The notes under the pieces are model-generated. The model was not told the origin of the DNA. It worked only from the letters and a program-made list of their open reading frames with translations, and did no database searches. Both the position numbers and the translations under genes were made by a program. Shown here piece after piece: positions 51,491 to 63,430 of a DNA stretch of 64,000 nt. The stretch is taken from NCBI GenBank assembly GCA_038030265.1, contig CM075943.1:14136001-14200000 (forward strand), read 5' to 3'. Source of the DNA: Corythucha ciliata. Its lineage: Eukaryota; Arthropoda; Insecta; Hemiptera; Tingidae. Within the stretch, counting starts at the first letter, position 1. Each line of letters begins with the position of its first letter.

Positions 51491-52960
51491 AAATGTCAGT
51501 TTTGAAGTAAAATGTTCAGTTTTGAGGGAAAATGATATTATTTGGGTGGAACCGCAAGTTTCAGGGGAAAATCGTCAGTTTAGGAACGTTTTTGGGATGA
51601 AATCGTAAGTTTTGGAATTAAAACAGTCAGTTTTTGGGTCGGGTGGGGCCGTTGAGCCGCGTTTACATGCAAGCTTTGAAAAGCTGAGCTGAGCGCTCCG
51701 CGCTGTAGACTCGGAGCGCGCTGATTGGTTAAAGCCCCCAGCTCGGCTCAAACAAAGCTTGCGTGTGATGGCGGCTTTATTGTTTGGTTAAAAAATGTTG
51801 GAATTTTACGTCTCTCAGACCCCAACAAAAGAACTGGTAGCGCAATGAATCGTCAAATTCTTCCCCGGAAACTGAGTTTTCACAAAAAAGAGTCGTAATC
51901 CATCAAAAACTAACATCTTCGTTCGGAAATTATCTGTTTTAGCCTTCTATTACTGATTTTCTATCCAAAAACTGACAATTCTATTCAGACTTTTTCTATT
52001 AACAGACAATTCGATTTCCCCGGAAATCGATACTTGGCATTCAAATATACAGGGTGACCGACTTTTCATCAACGTCTTGTCTGAGAGACGTAAAAATTCA
52101 ACATTTTTTAACCAACCAATAACGGGTTTTAACTCAAAACTGACGTTTTTTTTAACAAAAAACTGAATATTTCACTCTAGTATAACTGAATATTTTACTT
52201 CAAAACTGACGTTTCTACGCCAAAGACGAAGTGTTTACGCCTAAACTAAAAATTTCACAGCACAACTTTTAAAATCTAATTCTTTACCCCCAAAACTGGT
52301 GGAGTTCCGCCTAAAAATGGCGGGTTCAACCCGAAACGGATCAAGAACGAATGAACGAATGAACATACCACTCAGTACTAAAAACTGCCGATTTTATCCT
52401 TCAATTGGCGATTTTAGTTCAAAAAAACAAAAAACGTACAATTCATGGCCGAAGGTGACGTGCCTCCCCCCCTCCAAATTAAGATGCTACCACAAAACTG
52501 GCGAGTCTAACCTAAAACTAAACTTTACTGTTCCATTTCAAAAATGAATATTTTACACCCGAAACGACAATTTCCCCTCAAAATTAGATAATTTACTCCA
52601 AAACTGACAATGTCACACTTTAACTTAAGTTTTCCCCAAAACGGGTGATTTCAGGTCATTCTGCCTTGAAAACAGGTGAGGAAAAAAAAAAAAAAAAAAA
52701 AAAATTCATCGCAAATGTGACGATTCTATACTAATACAGACGATTTCGCGCCACAGCTGACGTGTTGTCTCATAACTGATGGCGTTAATACAAAACTGGT
52801 CATTTTACCCCAAAAATTACGATTTCACCCCAAAAACGTTCCTAAACTGACGATTTTACCCTGAAACTTGCGGTTCTACCAAAGTAGTATCACTTTACCT
52901 CAAAACTGAATAATTTACTTCAAAATTGACATTTTACTTTGTTGGGCACACCTTTTCAGA
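51491..52960. repeat. Central part of the foldback element: family D minisatellite and a nested palindrome
   Basis: 51490-51640 has about 21-bp units close to AAATCGTCAGTTTTGGGGT, and 52100-52960 has the inverse. Between them is a small palindromic element (51654-51776, with GCAAGCTTTG arms) and a longer paired block, ATGTTGGAATTTTACGTCTC near 51797 against GAGACGTAAAAATTCAACAT at 52085. An A-run lies at 52683-52704. ATACAGGGTG at 52050 resembles other element ends. Confidence 0.65.
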
Positions 52961-53720
52961 ACACAAAGAGTCAATTTTGACGATTTCAAGGCTGGAATAG
53001 CCATTGCCATTTTTAGGGCGCATAAAGTCAGTCTTTCCAGTTATAGGAGCGAATAGTACGTCCCAAGTCAAAGCGAGAACAGCCAGGTTGGCCATTTTCG
53101 GTGCTCCGAATAGTCTATTTCACCATTTTCAGGGCAGGAGTCACTTGTTCAGACATTTTAAGAGCTCGATTCGTCAGGTAATCCATTTCTAGAGCTCGTA
53201 AAGTAAATTCGGCAATTTCTAGGGTTCAAATATAGTAATTTTAGCCATTTTAAAGACACGATTCGTCAGTTTTGCCATTTTCAGGGCTCAAATACCTAGT
53301 CCATCAAGCCAAGGCCATGAAGTTTGACCATTCCTGGTGCGTAAATTGTCGATTTTGCCATTTTCAGGGAAGGAATCATCATTTTAGGCATTTCCAGGGC
53401 ACGTGAAGTCATTTTGGCCGATTTCAGGGCTTGATTAGTCCTTCAAGCCAAAAGCCCGCATTATGGTCATATATGGCTCAAGAATGGCCTGTCTGATCAA
53501 TTTTAGCGCACGAATGGTCGATTTAGCTACTTTCGGGGGGTAATCATGATCTTTTTAGGCATTTTCAGAAGTTCACCAGTCGCCACCAATTTTTAGGGCG
53601 CGTGAAGTCCAGTTTTAGCAATTTTCAAAACGCGAATCGACAGTTTTGTATTTTTGGGCGTTAGTTTAGTTACTTTAGCCGTTTTAATAGTGCAAAATAC
53701 TAGTTTTTACTATTTTTAGG
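52961..53720. repeat. Minisatellite family C in the right arm
   Basis: Units of the type GCCATTTTCAGGGCTCGAATCGTCAGTTT in forward orientation, the inverse of 50930-51490. Individual units differ by several bases, and unit order is roughly mirrored. Confidence 0.75.
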
Positions 53721-54559
53721 CAGTGAAAAGGCTGTCAAACCAGTTATAATAGAGCGAACCACACCATTTCTCTAGCACCTCTCATGAGCAAATACTGAAT
53801 CCGCGTCTGTCTGCGAAAATGGTATTCTAGGACGCAAAAACGGCGCATTATGTCTTTGAACTACGTCACCCTTGCGATATCCGTTTTGTGAGCGACAAAA
53901 CCCGTTGAAATTTATTTTTTTTAATAGTGAAATCCGTGATTTTTTTTTTTAGTGAGCGCCGACGAAACAAAATGTGTTTATCCTGAAAGATTTGTACTTT
54001 CAGAATGCATCTAGGGGTGGGCAACTGCCCCACTGAATCTGCATTTTTGAGTCTAGGGGAGGGCAGCTGCCTAGCCCTGCCCCCCATCTGGCTATGCCTA
54101 TGTTCCTAGTAAAATTCGTGCATTGCAGTTTTTGATCATGACTCACCTTCATGTTTGCATTTGAGGCTGTGGGTTCGCCGTTCATAGGAGTTTTCCACAG
54201 ATAAAGTTAGAAAAAGAATTATATATTTTTTTATAACCGATGCAAAAACACGTGAGCTAGACAATTTCGTTGATAAACCTGACTAAACAGTGATAGTGAC
54301 ATTAAAAAGATGTAGAACAGGCCCTCAGTAGTCACTTAAGTGACAAAATCACTGGTTTTTGTCACAGTGACTGCACAGTCACCGGAGCTAGTTGTCACTG
54401 TGACCGACAAAAGCTGTCACCTCACACCTCTACTATCGGGGCCCAGGGTGGAAATCTCTATGAGGCCCCTTGAGTCACTAAATAAGCAAGAAATAAAATT
54501 ATTACGTAGCATCAAATTATGAATTTCCCCTTAATTTAGCTACGAGTTCTAGGTATTTA

Positions 54560-56370
54560 TACATCCTATCCGCCAATTAGAGTTTGTGCTCAATTTAAGT
54601 CGCATATTGGATATTTTCTCAATTTTGTTTAGTCGGGAAGTAGCGGATGTTTTTACACTTATTTTGCCATGAATTCGCGGTTTTTCTCAATTTTAGCCAC
54701 AAAGTTACCTTCAAAATCCGCAAATTTGCGTATTTTCAATAACAGTCGAAAATTTGAATACTTTCAATTTTACCCACGAATGATAGCTTTTTCTACACAA
54801 TTTATCCACGAATTAGCGTTAGGTCGACAAAGTCCGTTTAAACGTTGCTAAGGGTTTAAACGATTTTGTATTCAAAATACTAAATTCGGATTGGGGTTTA
54901 ACCTCTTAAGCTCCGCTTAGTGTTAAACGGAACTTTAAACCCATGTGGTCGACCCGGGCCTTAGTGAGTTTCCTCAATTTTAGCTGCGAATTGGAGTTTT
55001 CCTCAATTTTTGCTGCAACTTATAGCTATTTTTTACCTTTTTTATAGCGAATTACCACTTATTCACAATTTCGGAAAAAGTGGCAAAAGTTATCGTTTCT
55101 CCAAATTTTAGGTGGGCTAGTAGTGATTTTTCTCAATATCAACCGCAAATCAGTGGATTTTTGAACATTTTTGCCCCGCATTATCTTTTTTTTGTTCACT
55201 TTCATCCGTGGATGTGTTTTTCTCAGTTTTAGCCCCGAACAAAACACAGATGCCTCGGACTGGCGTACTATCAACCACAGCCGAAAACTATAATTTCTTC
55301 AATTTTAACCGTGAATTAGATATTTTTCTGAAATTTTTCCGCGAATTAGCATAAATGTCGTCAATTTTAGCAGCGACGTAGCGTTTTCATTCCGTAAAGA
55401 CAATTTTTCTTGGTCGTGACTTTGAATTGGCGTTTTCCTCAATTTTTGCTGCAAATTTGTGATGTTTTACCTTTTTAGCAGTGAATTAACACTTTTCCCC
55501 GAGTTGAACTGCAAATGGCGTTTTTAATCAAATTAGCCATGCTAATGAGTGATTTTTCTCAGTAATGGCAGCAAATTAGGAATTTATTTTTAAATTGGTG
55601 CTATGGATTAGCGATTTTTCGAGTTTTAAGCCCGAAGTTGACTTCAGAGGCCACGGATTTGCGTTTTCCTAAATTTTTGCCGCTAATTTGGGGTTTATCT
55701 GTAGTTTCAATTTTAACCGCATATTAGAATTTTTTCTGCACTTTATGCGCGTTCCTCAATTTTTGAAGAAAAATGTGAAATTGCGTTTTTAATTCCTTGA
55801 AAGCGATTTTTTTTTGCTGATTATAGCGATGTTTTGTTTTTTTTAGCAGCTAATTATCACTTTTCCTCAATTTGAGCAACAAACTAGAGTTTTTCTTGGA
55901 GTTTTAGCCGTGCCAGCGTGATTTTTCTCAATAATGGCAGAAAATCAGCAGTTTTTTAAACATCTTCGCTCTGAATTATAATTTTTCTCCACTCTTAGTT
56001 ATGGATTAGCGCATTGGTCCAGTTTTAAGCCCGAAGTTGCCTTCAGAGGCCACGGATTCACATTTTCCTAAATTTGACCAGCGACTCAGCGTTTTCCTAA
56101 ATTTTAGCCACGAATTAGGGGATCTCTAAATTTTAGCTACCTACTAAATTAGCGGTCTTTTCATTTATGTATCCGCAAATTCTTGTTTGTTCTAGACTTT
56201 ATCTGCGAATTAGCGATTTTACTCAATTTTAGGCCCAAATTAATTAGTGAGTCTTTCCAATTTCGGCCGAGAATTAGCCTTTTGTTGAATTTTAGCCGGT
56301 AATTAGCGCTTTTTGTCAATTTCATTCGTGATTTGCCTTAATTTTAGCAGCGATTTTATTAGTGATTTTT
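54560..56370. repeat. Minisatellite family B, 1.8 kb, degenerate
   Basis: About sixty imperfect units of about 29 bp close to GCGTTTTTCTCAATTTTAGC-CGCGAATTA. Related units are at 15345-15740 and 16640-16860 on the other strand and at 63920-64000. A longer period is visible near 55570-55680 and 55980-56070, where GTTTTAAGCCCGAAGTTG and GGCCACGGATT recur. No coding. Confidence 0.8.
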
Positions 56371-56398
56371 TTCATCACTTCATTAAGTGAGGGAAAAA

Positions 56399-56568
56399 AG
56401 ACATCTTACCCTTCTACTGCAAGTAACACAACTAAACGTAACATTCTGCGCAATTGAAACTATTTGAAGCCACCTGGTGGCTTGGTGGATTGGTGGCTTC
56501 AAATAGTTTCAATTGCGCAGAATGTTACGTTTAGTTGTGTTACTTGCAGTAGAAGGGTAAAATGTCTT
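56399..56568. mobile_element. Near-perfect hairpin with 76-bp arms
   Basis: The left arm (CTTCTACTGCAAGTAACACA and on, to GAAGCCACC at 56474) pairs with 56492-56568 almost without mismatch, around a 17-bp loop. It lies at the edge of the family B field. It is probably a MITE; ends and duplication are unclear. Confidence 0.8.
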
Positions 56569-57469
56569 TTTTGGTTTATGCTCATAGCTTATTTTTACGT
56601 GTCAATGTGAGATTTTAAGTAATGTATTGTTCGTGCTATTCTTGTACATAGTGTCAGTTGCTGATGAGGGGTCACAGTTGTGCCCGAAATGCATTCGACG
56701 TATTAAAGGAGACTGCAAAGTATTTTGGTTGTACTTAATTCTGAAAGTTTGGCGCGGAGCATTCACAGAGGGACAACCGGTAAAAGGAGGTGGATTCCAT
56801 TATAATCAACATTTTGATTCAGAAGTAATGTTCATGACATATTTCACTTGAAAATAATGCTAGAAGTTTTAGATAGCCGTGTTCTGTGCTGCAATATCAA
56901 CTTCAATATTACTGACTTAGTCATCCTAAGCTCCTAAACGTGCGTTCAATTCTTTTTAATTCTCAAATTAGGTGTTTAATTAACCATTGTAAACGTGCGT
57001 TCAATTCATTTTAATTCTCAAATTAGGTGTTTAATTAACCATTGGAACAAGAAAAACATAAAATAACACACTTGAACTCATTTACTGCTATTGCAAAATA
57101 GATGTGCTAGCGGAGCCAGACCTCTCTGACGGGAGCGATTTTCCCTTCGACCTTGAGAACCGCGCGGTATCCCAAGCGAAGCAACTTGATATCTATACAA
57201 CTTTGGGCCTCACTATGGGGAAAATTGACGTTGAACGCCACAAAGTCAAGGGCAAGATTTATTCAAAAGCCACGCCAAGGGCAATTTTTAAGCAAAACGT
57301 CACATTGTGAGGAAAAAACTCTTTCGAAAGGCTACAAATCAACGAGTAAACTGTACGCATTACGCACAATGTCTCACGGCGGACATATTCAAGGCTAAAT
57401 TTACGTGAAATGCTGCATCAAGGACAACAAACATGCGAAATGCTTCATTGTTAAGATGACATAGTGTCC
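56569..57469. repeat. Short tandem duplication and unsupported frames
   Basis: AAACGTGCGTTCAATTC and the following 37 bp are repeated in tandem at about 56936-57043 with one or two differences. Frames at 56627-56851 (two CxxC Cys) and 57104-57310 have no match I know and are not supported as genes. Confidence 0.6.
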
Positions 57470-58525
57470 ATTTTATAATTCGTTATGAAATTGTCAATTT
57501 CAATAACGAAATTGTCTGTTTCGTGAGAAAACTTTCAATTTTATAAGACAACTTAGGCTTATATGAGCCTAATGGTCGATTTTATGAGGAAATTTTCAGT
57601 CTAAAAGGTGTCAATTTTATGATTACGTCATCAGATTGATAAGAAAATAGTGAATTTTATTAAGAAAGTGACATATTGCATGAGAAATTGTCAATGTAAT
57701 AAGAAAATTGGCTTTTTTGAATGAATTTCAATTTTATAAGGAAATTGTTACTTTCAAGAGGAAATCGTAAATTTTCTAGGAATCGTTAGTTTTACAAATA
57801 AATTGTCAGTTTCACGAAGAAATTGTCATTTTTATTAGCAAATTGACATTCAAACGCGTTGTCAATTTGATTAAAAATGTGTCAACTTGAAACAGAAATT
57901 GTCCATTTGACGTAGGAATTGTGACTTATCCACAATAATTTTATTTTTGATCCTTGGATGGAACTTATTAATTTTGTCCCATGGGCACTCGATGGGCAAT
58001 TGCCCTACTGGGAATTATTGTTAATACAATAATCGACACCGACGACTGACATCCGGCATCGACGATCGATTTGCGATCGTTTTATTTTGGGTTTCAACTT
58101 GTTATTTTTAGTATGAATATTCGTTTATACGCGGAAATAATCGACTTTAAAAGTGAATTGTCAATTTGAATGAAGAAAATGTCAATTTTATGAGGAAATT
58201 GTAAATTTTATGAGGAAATTGTCAATTTCATGAGGAAATTGTCAATTTCATGAGGAAATTGTCAATTTCATGAGGAAATTGTCAATTTCATGAGGAAATT
58301 GTCAATTTCATGAGGAAATTGTCAATTTCATGAGGAAATTGTCAATTTTATGAGGAAATTGCCAATTTTATAAGGAAACAATAATCATTTTTATACGTAA
58401 TTGTCTATTTTATGAGGAAATAGTCAATTTTATGAGGACACTTTCAATTTTATCTGAAATTACATATTTTATGAGGAAATTGTATGTTTTCTATGGAAAT
58501 TGTCAATCTTACAAGGAGATTGAGG
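57470..58525. repeat. 20-bp minisatellite, family A, with a homogeneous core
   Basis: Degenerate units of GTCAATTTTATGAGGAAATT over 1 kb. At 58221-58340 six consecutive 20-bp units are identical (GTCAATTTCATGAGGAAATT), flanked by units that differ at one or more bases. The perfect core implies recent local expansion. The same unit is at 21930-22145. Confidence 0.9.
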
Positions 58526-59215
58526 TGAAGCCTCCGCAGCGCCGAGCGTAAAGACAAAATAGCTATCCGAATTTCTGAGCTGTCGTGGGCGTTTGGGGTG
58601 CGAAACTTGCCTATTTGGGTATGGACAGCAAGAAAGGTCGGGACTTTTCTGTTCTTGTTGTCTAGTTGGCAGGAATTCATTTCTTAGGGGAGTTCGAGTT
58701 CTCGTGGCGACGAAGCCGAGAGACTCTTGCAGGCCACTCTTTGAACTGGGCAGAATCCCGACGCTTGTCGCCGTGTTCATTCTTAAAATGGTCTGTAAGA
58801 CCACGAACTTGGCTGATGGACAGCAGATTTTGCCCCCTCATCACGGATGGGCAACACGTCACAAGGAACGGCTTTTACCTGAAATTTGCCGCTTAGACAG
58901 ATCGCAAGGCTCCAACCTGTACGCCGTAGGGCATCGTTTATTTCATAAGCTACCCACTGGAGTCAGGAAATTTTCGTCGGGTGCGTTCAGGAGGTGTGTC
59001 CAGGAGCTCTTCCTTGATCTCGTGCCATATTCGCTGGATGATTTCTTCAAGGCGGATCTATAATGACTCGTTATATTTATCGTTTATTTATTGACAGTTT
59101 TGGTACCAAACATATGTATATTGAAAGAATTAACTAACGTTGTATTACGACGAGTGTTGCGTTGCAATAAACTATTACTTATTACTACTACTACCTATTA
59201 CTACTAATTTATTTA
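58526..59215 (+). mobile_element. 3' end of a second CR1-like non-LTR retrotransposon
   Basis: The C-terminal part of an RT-type protein is followed by a 3' UTR with AATAAA at 59166 and a tail of ACT/ATT repeats (59175-59210), a simple-sequence end like that of CR1 elements. It is 5'-truncated at the minisatellite. It reads on the plus strand, opposite to the copy at 22615. Confidence 0.75.
58593..59063 (+). pseudogene. Non-LTR retrotransposon protein, C-terminal fragment
   Basis: The frame runs to a stop at 59061-59063. Its last 90 residues follow the CR1/jockey C-terminal pattern: CRPLFELGRIPTLVAVFIL, HHGWATRHKERLL, AVGHRLFHKLPTGVRKF and a final VPYSLDDFF. Compare GVSLYNALPFHLK and LEPYSIAEFD in the 22696-22959 fragment. 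The first 40 residues of the frame are probably out of frame with the original protein. No RT catalytic motif remains. Confidence 0.7.
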
Positions 59216-60869
59216 TGAGAAAATACCTCTTGTGTGTATAGCGAAGCAAACGATTTGGGTCATGAGTGCCGTTGCGTGAAGTTGGCCGCACATAATCATG
59301 ATGTATTTTCTTATAAATAGGTAAATGTTTTGCATGGCTAAACTAACGATAATTTGGGCTAAACAAACGACGTTCTGTCTGAATTTGTACCGAAACAAAC
59401 GATTGGGTTCATGTGTGCCGTTGCGTGAAGTTGGTGGCACACATTTTGTTTTGTGTTGTTGTTGTTTTTTTAAATTGTATGTTGCAGGGCTAAACAAATG
59501 TAAACAAATGGTAAACAAACGAAAAGCGCCATATTCGTCGTGTTTAGTGATATGTGTACCACCATCAGGTTCACATGCATAGCAAAATGTTTACTTTTTA
59601 TGGAGCAACACTAACACTTTTTTAGCTGGGTGAATGAAGTTCTGGGGTCCTTTCATCAATTTCTGAGTGTCAAATTATCCCATTTTTATACAGAAAAATC
59701 CACGTTTTGTCCTCGTGGTCCCAAAATCCAAGTTCCGGCTCGATTTACAGCGTCGAGAAGCAACGCAGCCACTTATATGAAGCGTAACATTCAGTGTCTT
59801 ATGGTAGCAATAATCGTATACAGAGGTTTAATAGTCCGGTTGGTGGCCAATAATGGACGTTCAGCACGGCGAGCGAACGACAGTTAGAACATGATGTGAT
59901 GACACAACGGCGGAAGGGTGGGGGAGACTGATGAGTCTTCACTAAAAGCCCTTCGTTGCAAATATCATGGAATTTGTATTTTTTTTTTTTAATTACAGAA
60001 AATTAGGGAATTGACTAGAACTGATTCCTACTCTTCCCCTTAACTGGCTTTTTTGCACCGATAAAAGAAAATGTGTTCCGAAAAAATGACTGGACGACCT
60101 AAAATTGCATGTTCCCCCTCCCTGCATTTTTCATTTTTGCTTCTAACATCGAATGTTACCGATCGTATTATTTTCTCTCTCTCGGAGAATGCTTTTCTTA
60201 AACGAATTTTTGCCTTATGTACTTATTACGTACGAGAAAACGTTGGCAACCCATTGGTGTCAAGGGGGAGGGGGAACTATGCTTTTATTAAAAAAAAAAT
60301 CTTGATAGTGAAGAAAAAAAAAACCTGAGTACATTCAAGTACTGCCTATCGACCATCCTCACAAACAAGCAAAAGCCAAGTGTTTTCCCCACCGTGAGGC
60401 ACCACCCTACAGTGAAAGCTCTTCTTCGTTATCGGCTGGAAAAGCAGGCGAAGTTGACTGAGGAAAAGCGCTCTAGGAGGCACCACTGGTCATCGTACAC
60501 TCGAATTTTCAAACTAAATCCCTGAGTGACGTCATAAGAATGAATCGATTCAGTACCGAGGTTTTTTTTTTTTTTTCTTTATTCATTTCGAACTTTGTAA
60601 CGTCTGAGAAATAGGGCCTTTTTTTGTAAGCATTTATTTCGTAAATAAAATATTCCTGCCTGGGATTATTGACTGATTTGTTAATGCAATAACCATACAT
60701 TGAGGGGGATATTTCCGAGAACTTTTAAGATTGGTTGGAGGTGGGGTAACAAAACCACTTTTATTGAATAAATGTCCAAGAAAGTCATGACCAGCTGACG
60801 TCAAGTATACAGGTGGAAATTTTCATTTCCTTTCAATTTATTATACGAGCTAGGAAACAATCAGTAACT
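59216..60869. repeat. Unique DNA with a two-copy 150-bp repeat
   Basis: The phrase CAAACGATTTGGGTCATGAG and GTGCCGTTGCGTGAAGTTGG at 59245-59290 recurs at 59397-59441, about 152 bp apart, suggesting an old tandem duplication. Poly-T and poly-A runs lie at 59969-59982, 60290-60299 and 60560-60576. No gene is recognised. The right part would be intron of the exon at 60877. Confidence 0.55.
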
Positions 60870-60876
60870 CACTTAC
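60870..60876 (-). other. Splice donor of the membrane-protein exon
   Basis: On the minus strand CTGGG is cut after GG, before GTAAGTGAG, an almost ideal donor. It ends an open frame that otherwise stops at once, which supports the exon call. Confidence 0.7.
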
Positions 60877-61109
60877 CCCAGTTGTTTCGTTGAAATGAGC
60901 GGAGTCTTGAGTGACAGGAAACCATTAAGAGCTCTCGAAGGGTTAAACGATGAGGGCGTTTCAATGTCGGATGCGGAGGCTTTGTGTGAGAAACGACGAC
61001 CGTTGGTTTTTCGCCGACAGCAAAAGTACAAAGCGATGCCAGTACAAGCGAGCAATATGAGTGCTCCAGTAACCAGAGCTGCTCCGACCACTATCTCTTT
61101 TTTTTCCAT
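60877..61109 (-). CDS. N-terminal exon of a single-pass membrane protein (synaptotagmin-like?)
   Basis: From an ATG at 61109 (minus) the frame gives MEKKEIV, a strong membrane span at about residues 6-29 (VVGAALVTGALILLACTGI to ALYF), then CCRRK, a juxtamembrane Cys-basic motif, and a Ser-rich linker ending KTPLISTKQLG. A consensus donor, GTAAGTG, begins at 60876 in phase 2, so the protein continues downstream of the window's next intron, to the left. A short N-terminus, one span, palmitoylation-type cysteines and a basic stop-transfer resemble synaptotagmins, but the C2 domains are not in view and the family is uncertain. This is the best host-gene candidate in the window. Confidence 0.6.
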
Positions 61110-63430
61110 AACCACCTTGAACAGACAATGGGAATGGTGGTGAGAGGGGGGTAGTTTTGAGAATATGGCTCGAAATAATACCAGAAGGTGTGTACGTATA
61201 TGTATTTCACTTATAAGGAAAGAGTATTCACCGGACTTTTACTCATTAAATGACAACAACCTGGCAAAATTATAATTCACGAATTCCTCCTGAAAGTGGA
61301 CCAACATCTCGTGATTAAGATCGTTATTTTTTTAGAAAACACAACCGAATAACTAAACTGCAAAAAAACTCACAGATTATTATGAAAAAAAAAAAAACAG
61401 GAGAGATAAATTTAAACCTTATCGAGATAACGTTAATAACGTGGTCATTTGCACTGAGTACTTCGTACAACCAGAAAGGTTGATCATGTTTTTATACATA
61501 TTAACAAAAATTGTTTAGTGCATTCTGAAGGCATACGTTCTCCGAATTAACGTTAATTAATCAATGTCTGAAAGCATAAGAGTGAAATTTATCCGTGGTG
61601 AAAGCATTTTGTAATACACATACACCATCAAACAACGGTAAGCCGCTCGGATGAAAAGACCTTGTCGCTGTCTCGCCCTTTATCAGACCCAAACTCACAT
61701 AAACATGAAAAATCCATTTTGAAAGAAACTTACCATAGGTCGGCCGTAAACAATGTGAGGCATATAAAATGTCGAATCAAGAGCTGGCGTGGATGGAGTG
61801 GGGTTAATGCGAATGTAACTTTCGACCACCATGTTTTTAATTTATTCAAATCTGCAATGTGCGATGAAAAAAATACATAGTAAAATCATTCAAATGAAGT
61901 ATTCAGATATGAGTCATTCCAATATTGCAGCCTTCACTCAGCGTTTTTGTTAACAGCATGCAGAACTTATAAGAGCGGATCTCAAAAGAGCTAACATGAG
62001 TGATAATGGTGGTGCGGGGAGGGATTAATCAATATTCTATAATACTGGAAAGTTGTGAGATGTAAATTTTCCAAAGATTAGCTGGAGGGAGGGGGAGTAA
62101 CGCCATCACCATTGTAGTAAGGGTGGAAACTTGTGGCGTTGTGGCCTTTAAAGTGGATAGGATAGGCAATAACACGCACGACAGTGCGAGTTATGCAGGT
62201 TCAAGAAAAACTAACTTCCGACACGACTGTATAAAAATTCCAAAATGATTTTTGTTTGATCCTTGGTACATCGGAATGGACACCGTGAGTTGTATTGAGC
62301 GATACAAAAATGTAATATGTATAATTTCAGACAATCACCAGCTTAAAACCTGTTTTCAGGACGAAAACTATCACTTTCTAAGTTTACACTGCAGTAAATA
62401 ATGCCACAGAGTTTTCCTGGTCATTGTGGACTATTTTTATGATAAGTAACATAAACGAAGGGATGACCAGTTTGCCTAATTCATCTCTATGTTGCCGTGT
62501 TTGCGTGACTTCACGAAGTTTCATGGATAAACAAAAAACAATCAGACCCAAGTTGGAAGGTTTTTTATCAAGAACAAAAAACTTGTTGGGTCGGGCGTGG
62601 GAGTGTTGAAAGCATTATTTAACTTTTATTTCTGGAAAATTATTCTCCCTCGGTACAATGCTAATCCTCTTGTCTTTAACGTTCAACTGCGGCAACACTT
62701 GACCTCATTTCTATAAACTCGAGTGACTTGAAGTATTTCTAGATTCGATCAAAACTCATGTCACCTCCATTTTGTGCACTGGGGCGCGTTATAAAGTTAA
62801 TCAGCAAGCTTATAGTAATGGGCGTTTAAATGTATTGTGCAAACTTTGTGTTGTTTAGCTCTACGGCTCACTTTATTTCTCTCTCTACCTTCCTCACCCC
62901 ATCACTTTTTCCCTTTATTCACCCCCATATTCTACGCTACAATAACCAACTGCTCACACAGAGTTTATTTTCTTTTGAATCATGAATTATTATTGCCTCC
63001 GTATGATTATGCCGCCTCCATTTTCTTGCAGTTGAACAAAACCGCTAGGTACTCATCAACTATGTATGGAATGCATCATCATTCTTACCAATACCCGTGG
63101 GTCACGTTCGTGTAGGCACAACAGGGAAAACCGGGATAGTTTTGAAATTGTTTTCGTGTCAGAGCCTATCATTCTTGCTTTACGAGGAAAAGCCAAACGG
63201 AAGTGCAGGTTATAAAATGAGGGGAGCATATCACAAAAAAAAACATTTATATCTCAATAGTCTAGAATATACTGACAAATTCTCACCCTAAAAATAGCCT
63301 AAAAGAGTCAAATACGCCCATAAAGTGGGAAAGATGACTCTAATTTGTGGCCTGAAATGGTTGAACCAACTATTTATACCGTGTAAACGAAGAAACAAAC
63401 CATTGACTTCACATAAATAAATTGACCATT
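61110..63430. other. No gene seen; upstream region of the membrane-protein exon
   Basis: Relative to the minus-strand exon this is 5' flank or 5' intron. There is no convincing acceptor, TATA element or further exon that I can support, and no repeat array. An A-run is at 61385-61396. Frames of 60-90 codons are present but have no recognisable motif. Confidence 0.5.

Larger units (their letters stand above)
49963..54432. mobile_element. hAT-type foldback element, 4.47 kb, with minisatellite arms
   Basis: It starts TAGAGGTGAGGTG and ends CACCTCACACCTCTA, flanked by an exact 8-bp duplication CTATCGGG (49955-49962 and 54433-54440). The 8-bp duplication and TAGAGGTG ends fit hAT. Subterminal GTCACTGTGAC palindromes lie at both ends. 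The arms (about 49963-51650 and 52960-54432) are inverted copies: TGCATTCTGAAAGTA, GTTTCGTCGG and CGCGGATTCAG pair across. Much of each arm is a minisatellite of about 30 bp. Two stretches (50085-50380, 50475-50690) occur only in the left arm. No transposase frame. Confidence 0.85.

Noticed and set aside
57470..58525. CRISPR-like regular repeats
   Set aside because: Units are directly adjacent with no unique spacers, and the genome is eukaryotic. It is a minisatellite.
61110..61119. Start codon at GTG 61115 for the membrane exon
   Set aside because: A non-ATG start is unlikely in an animal gene; the ATG two codons later (61109) is in frame.
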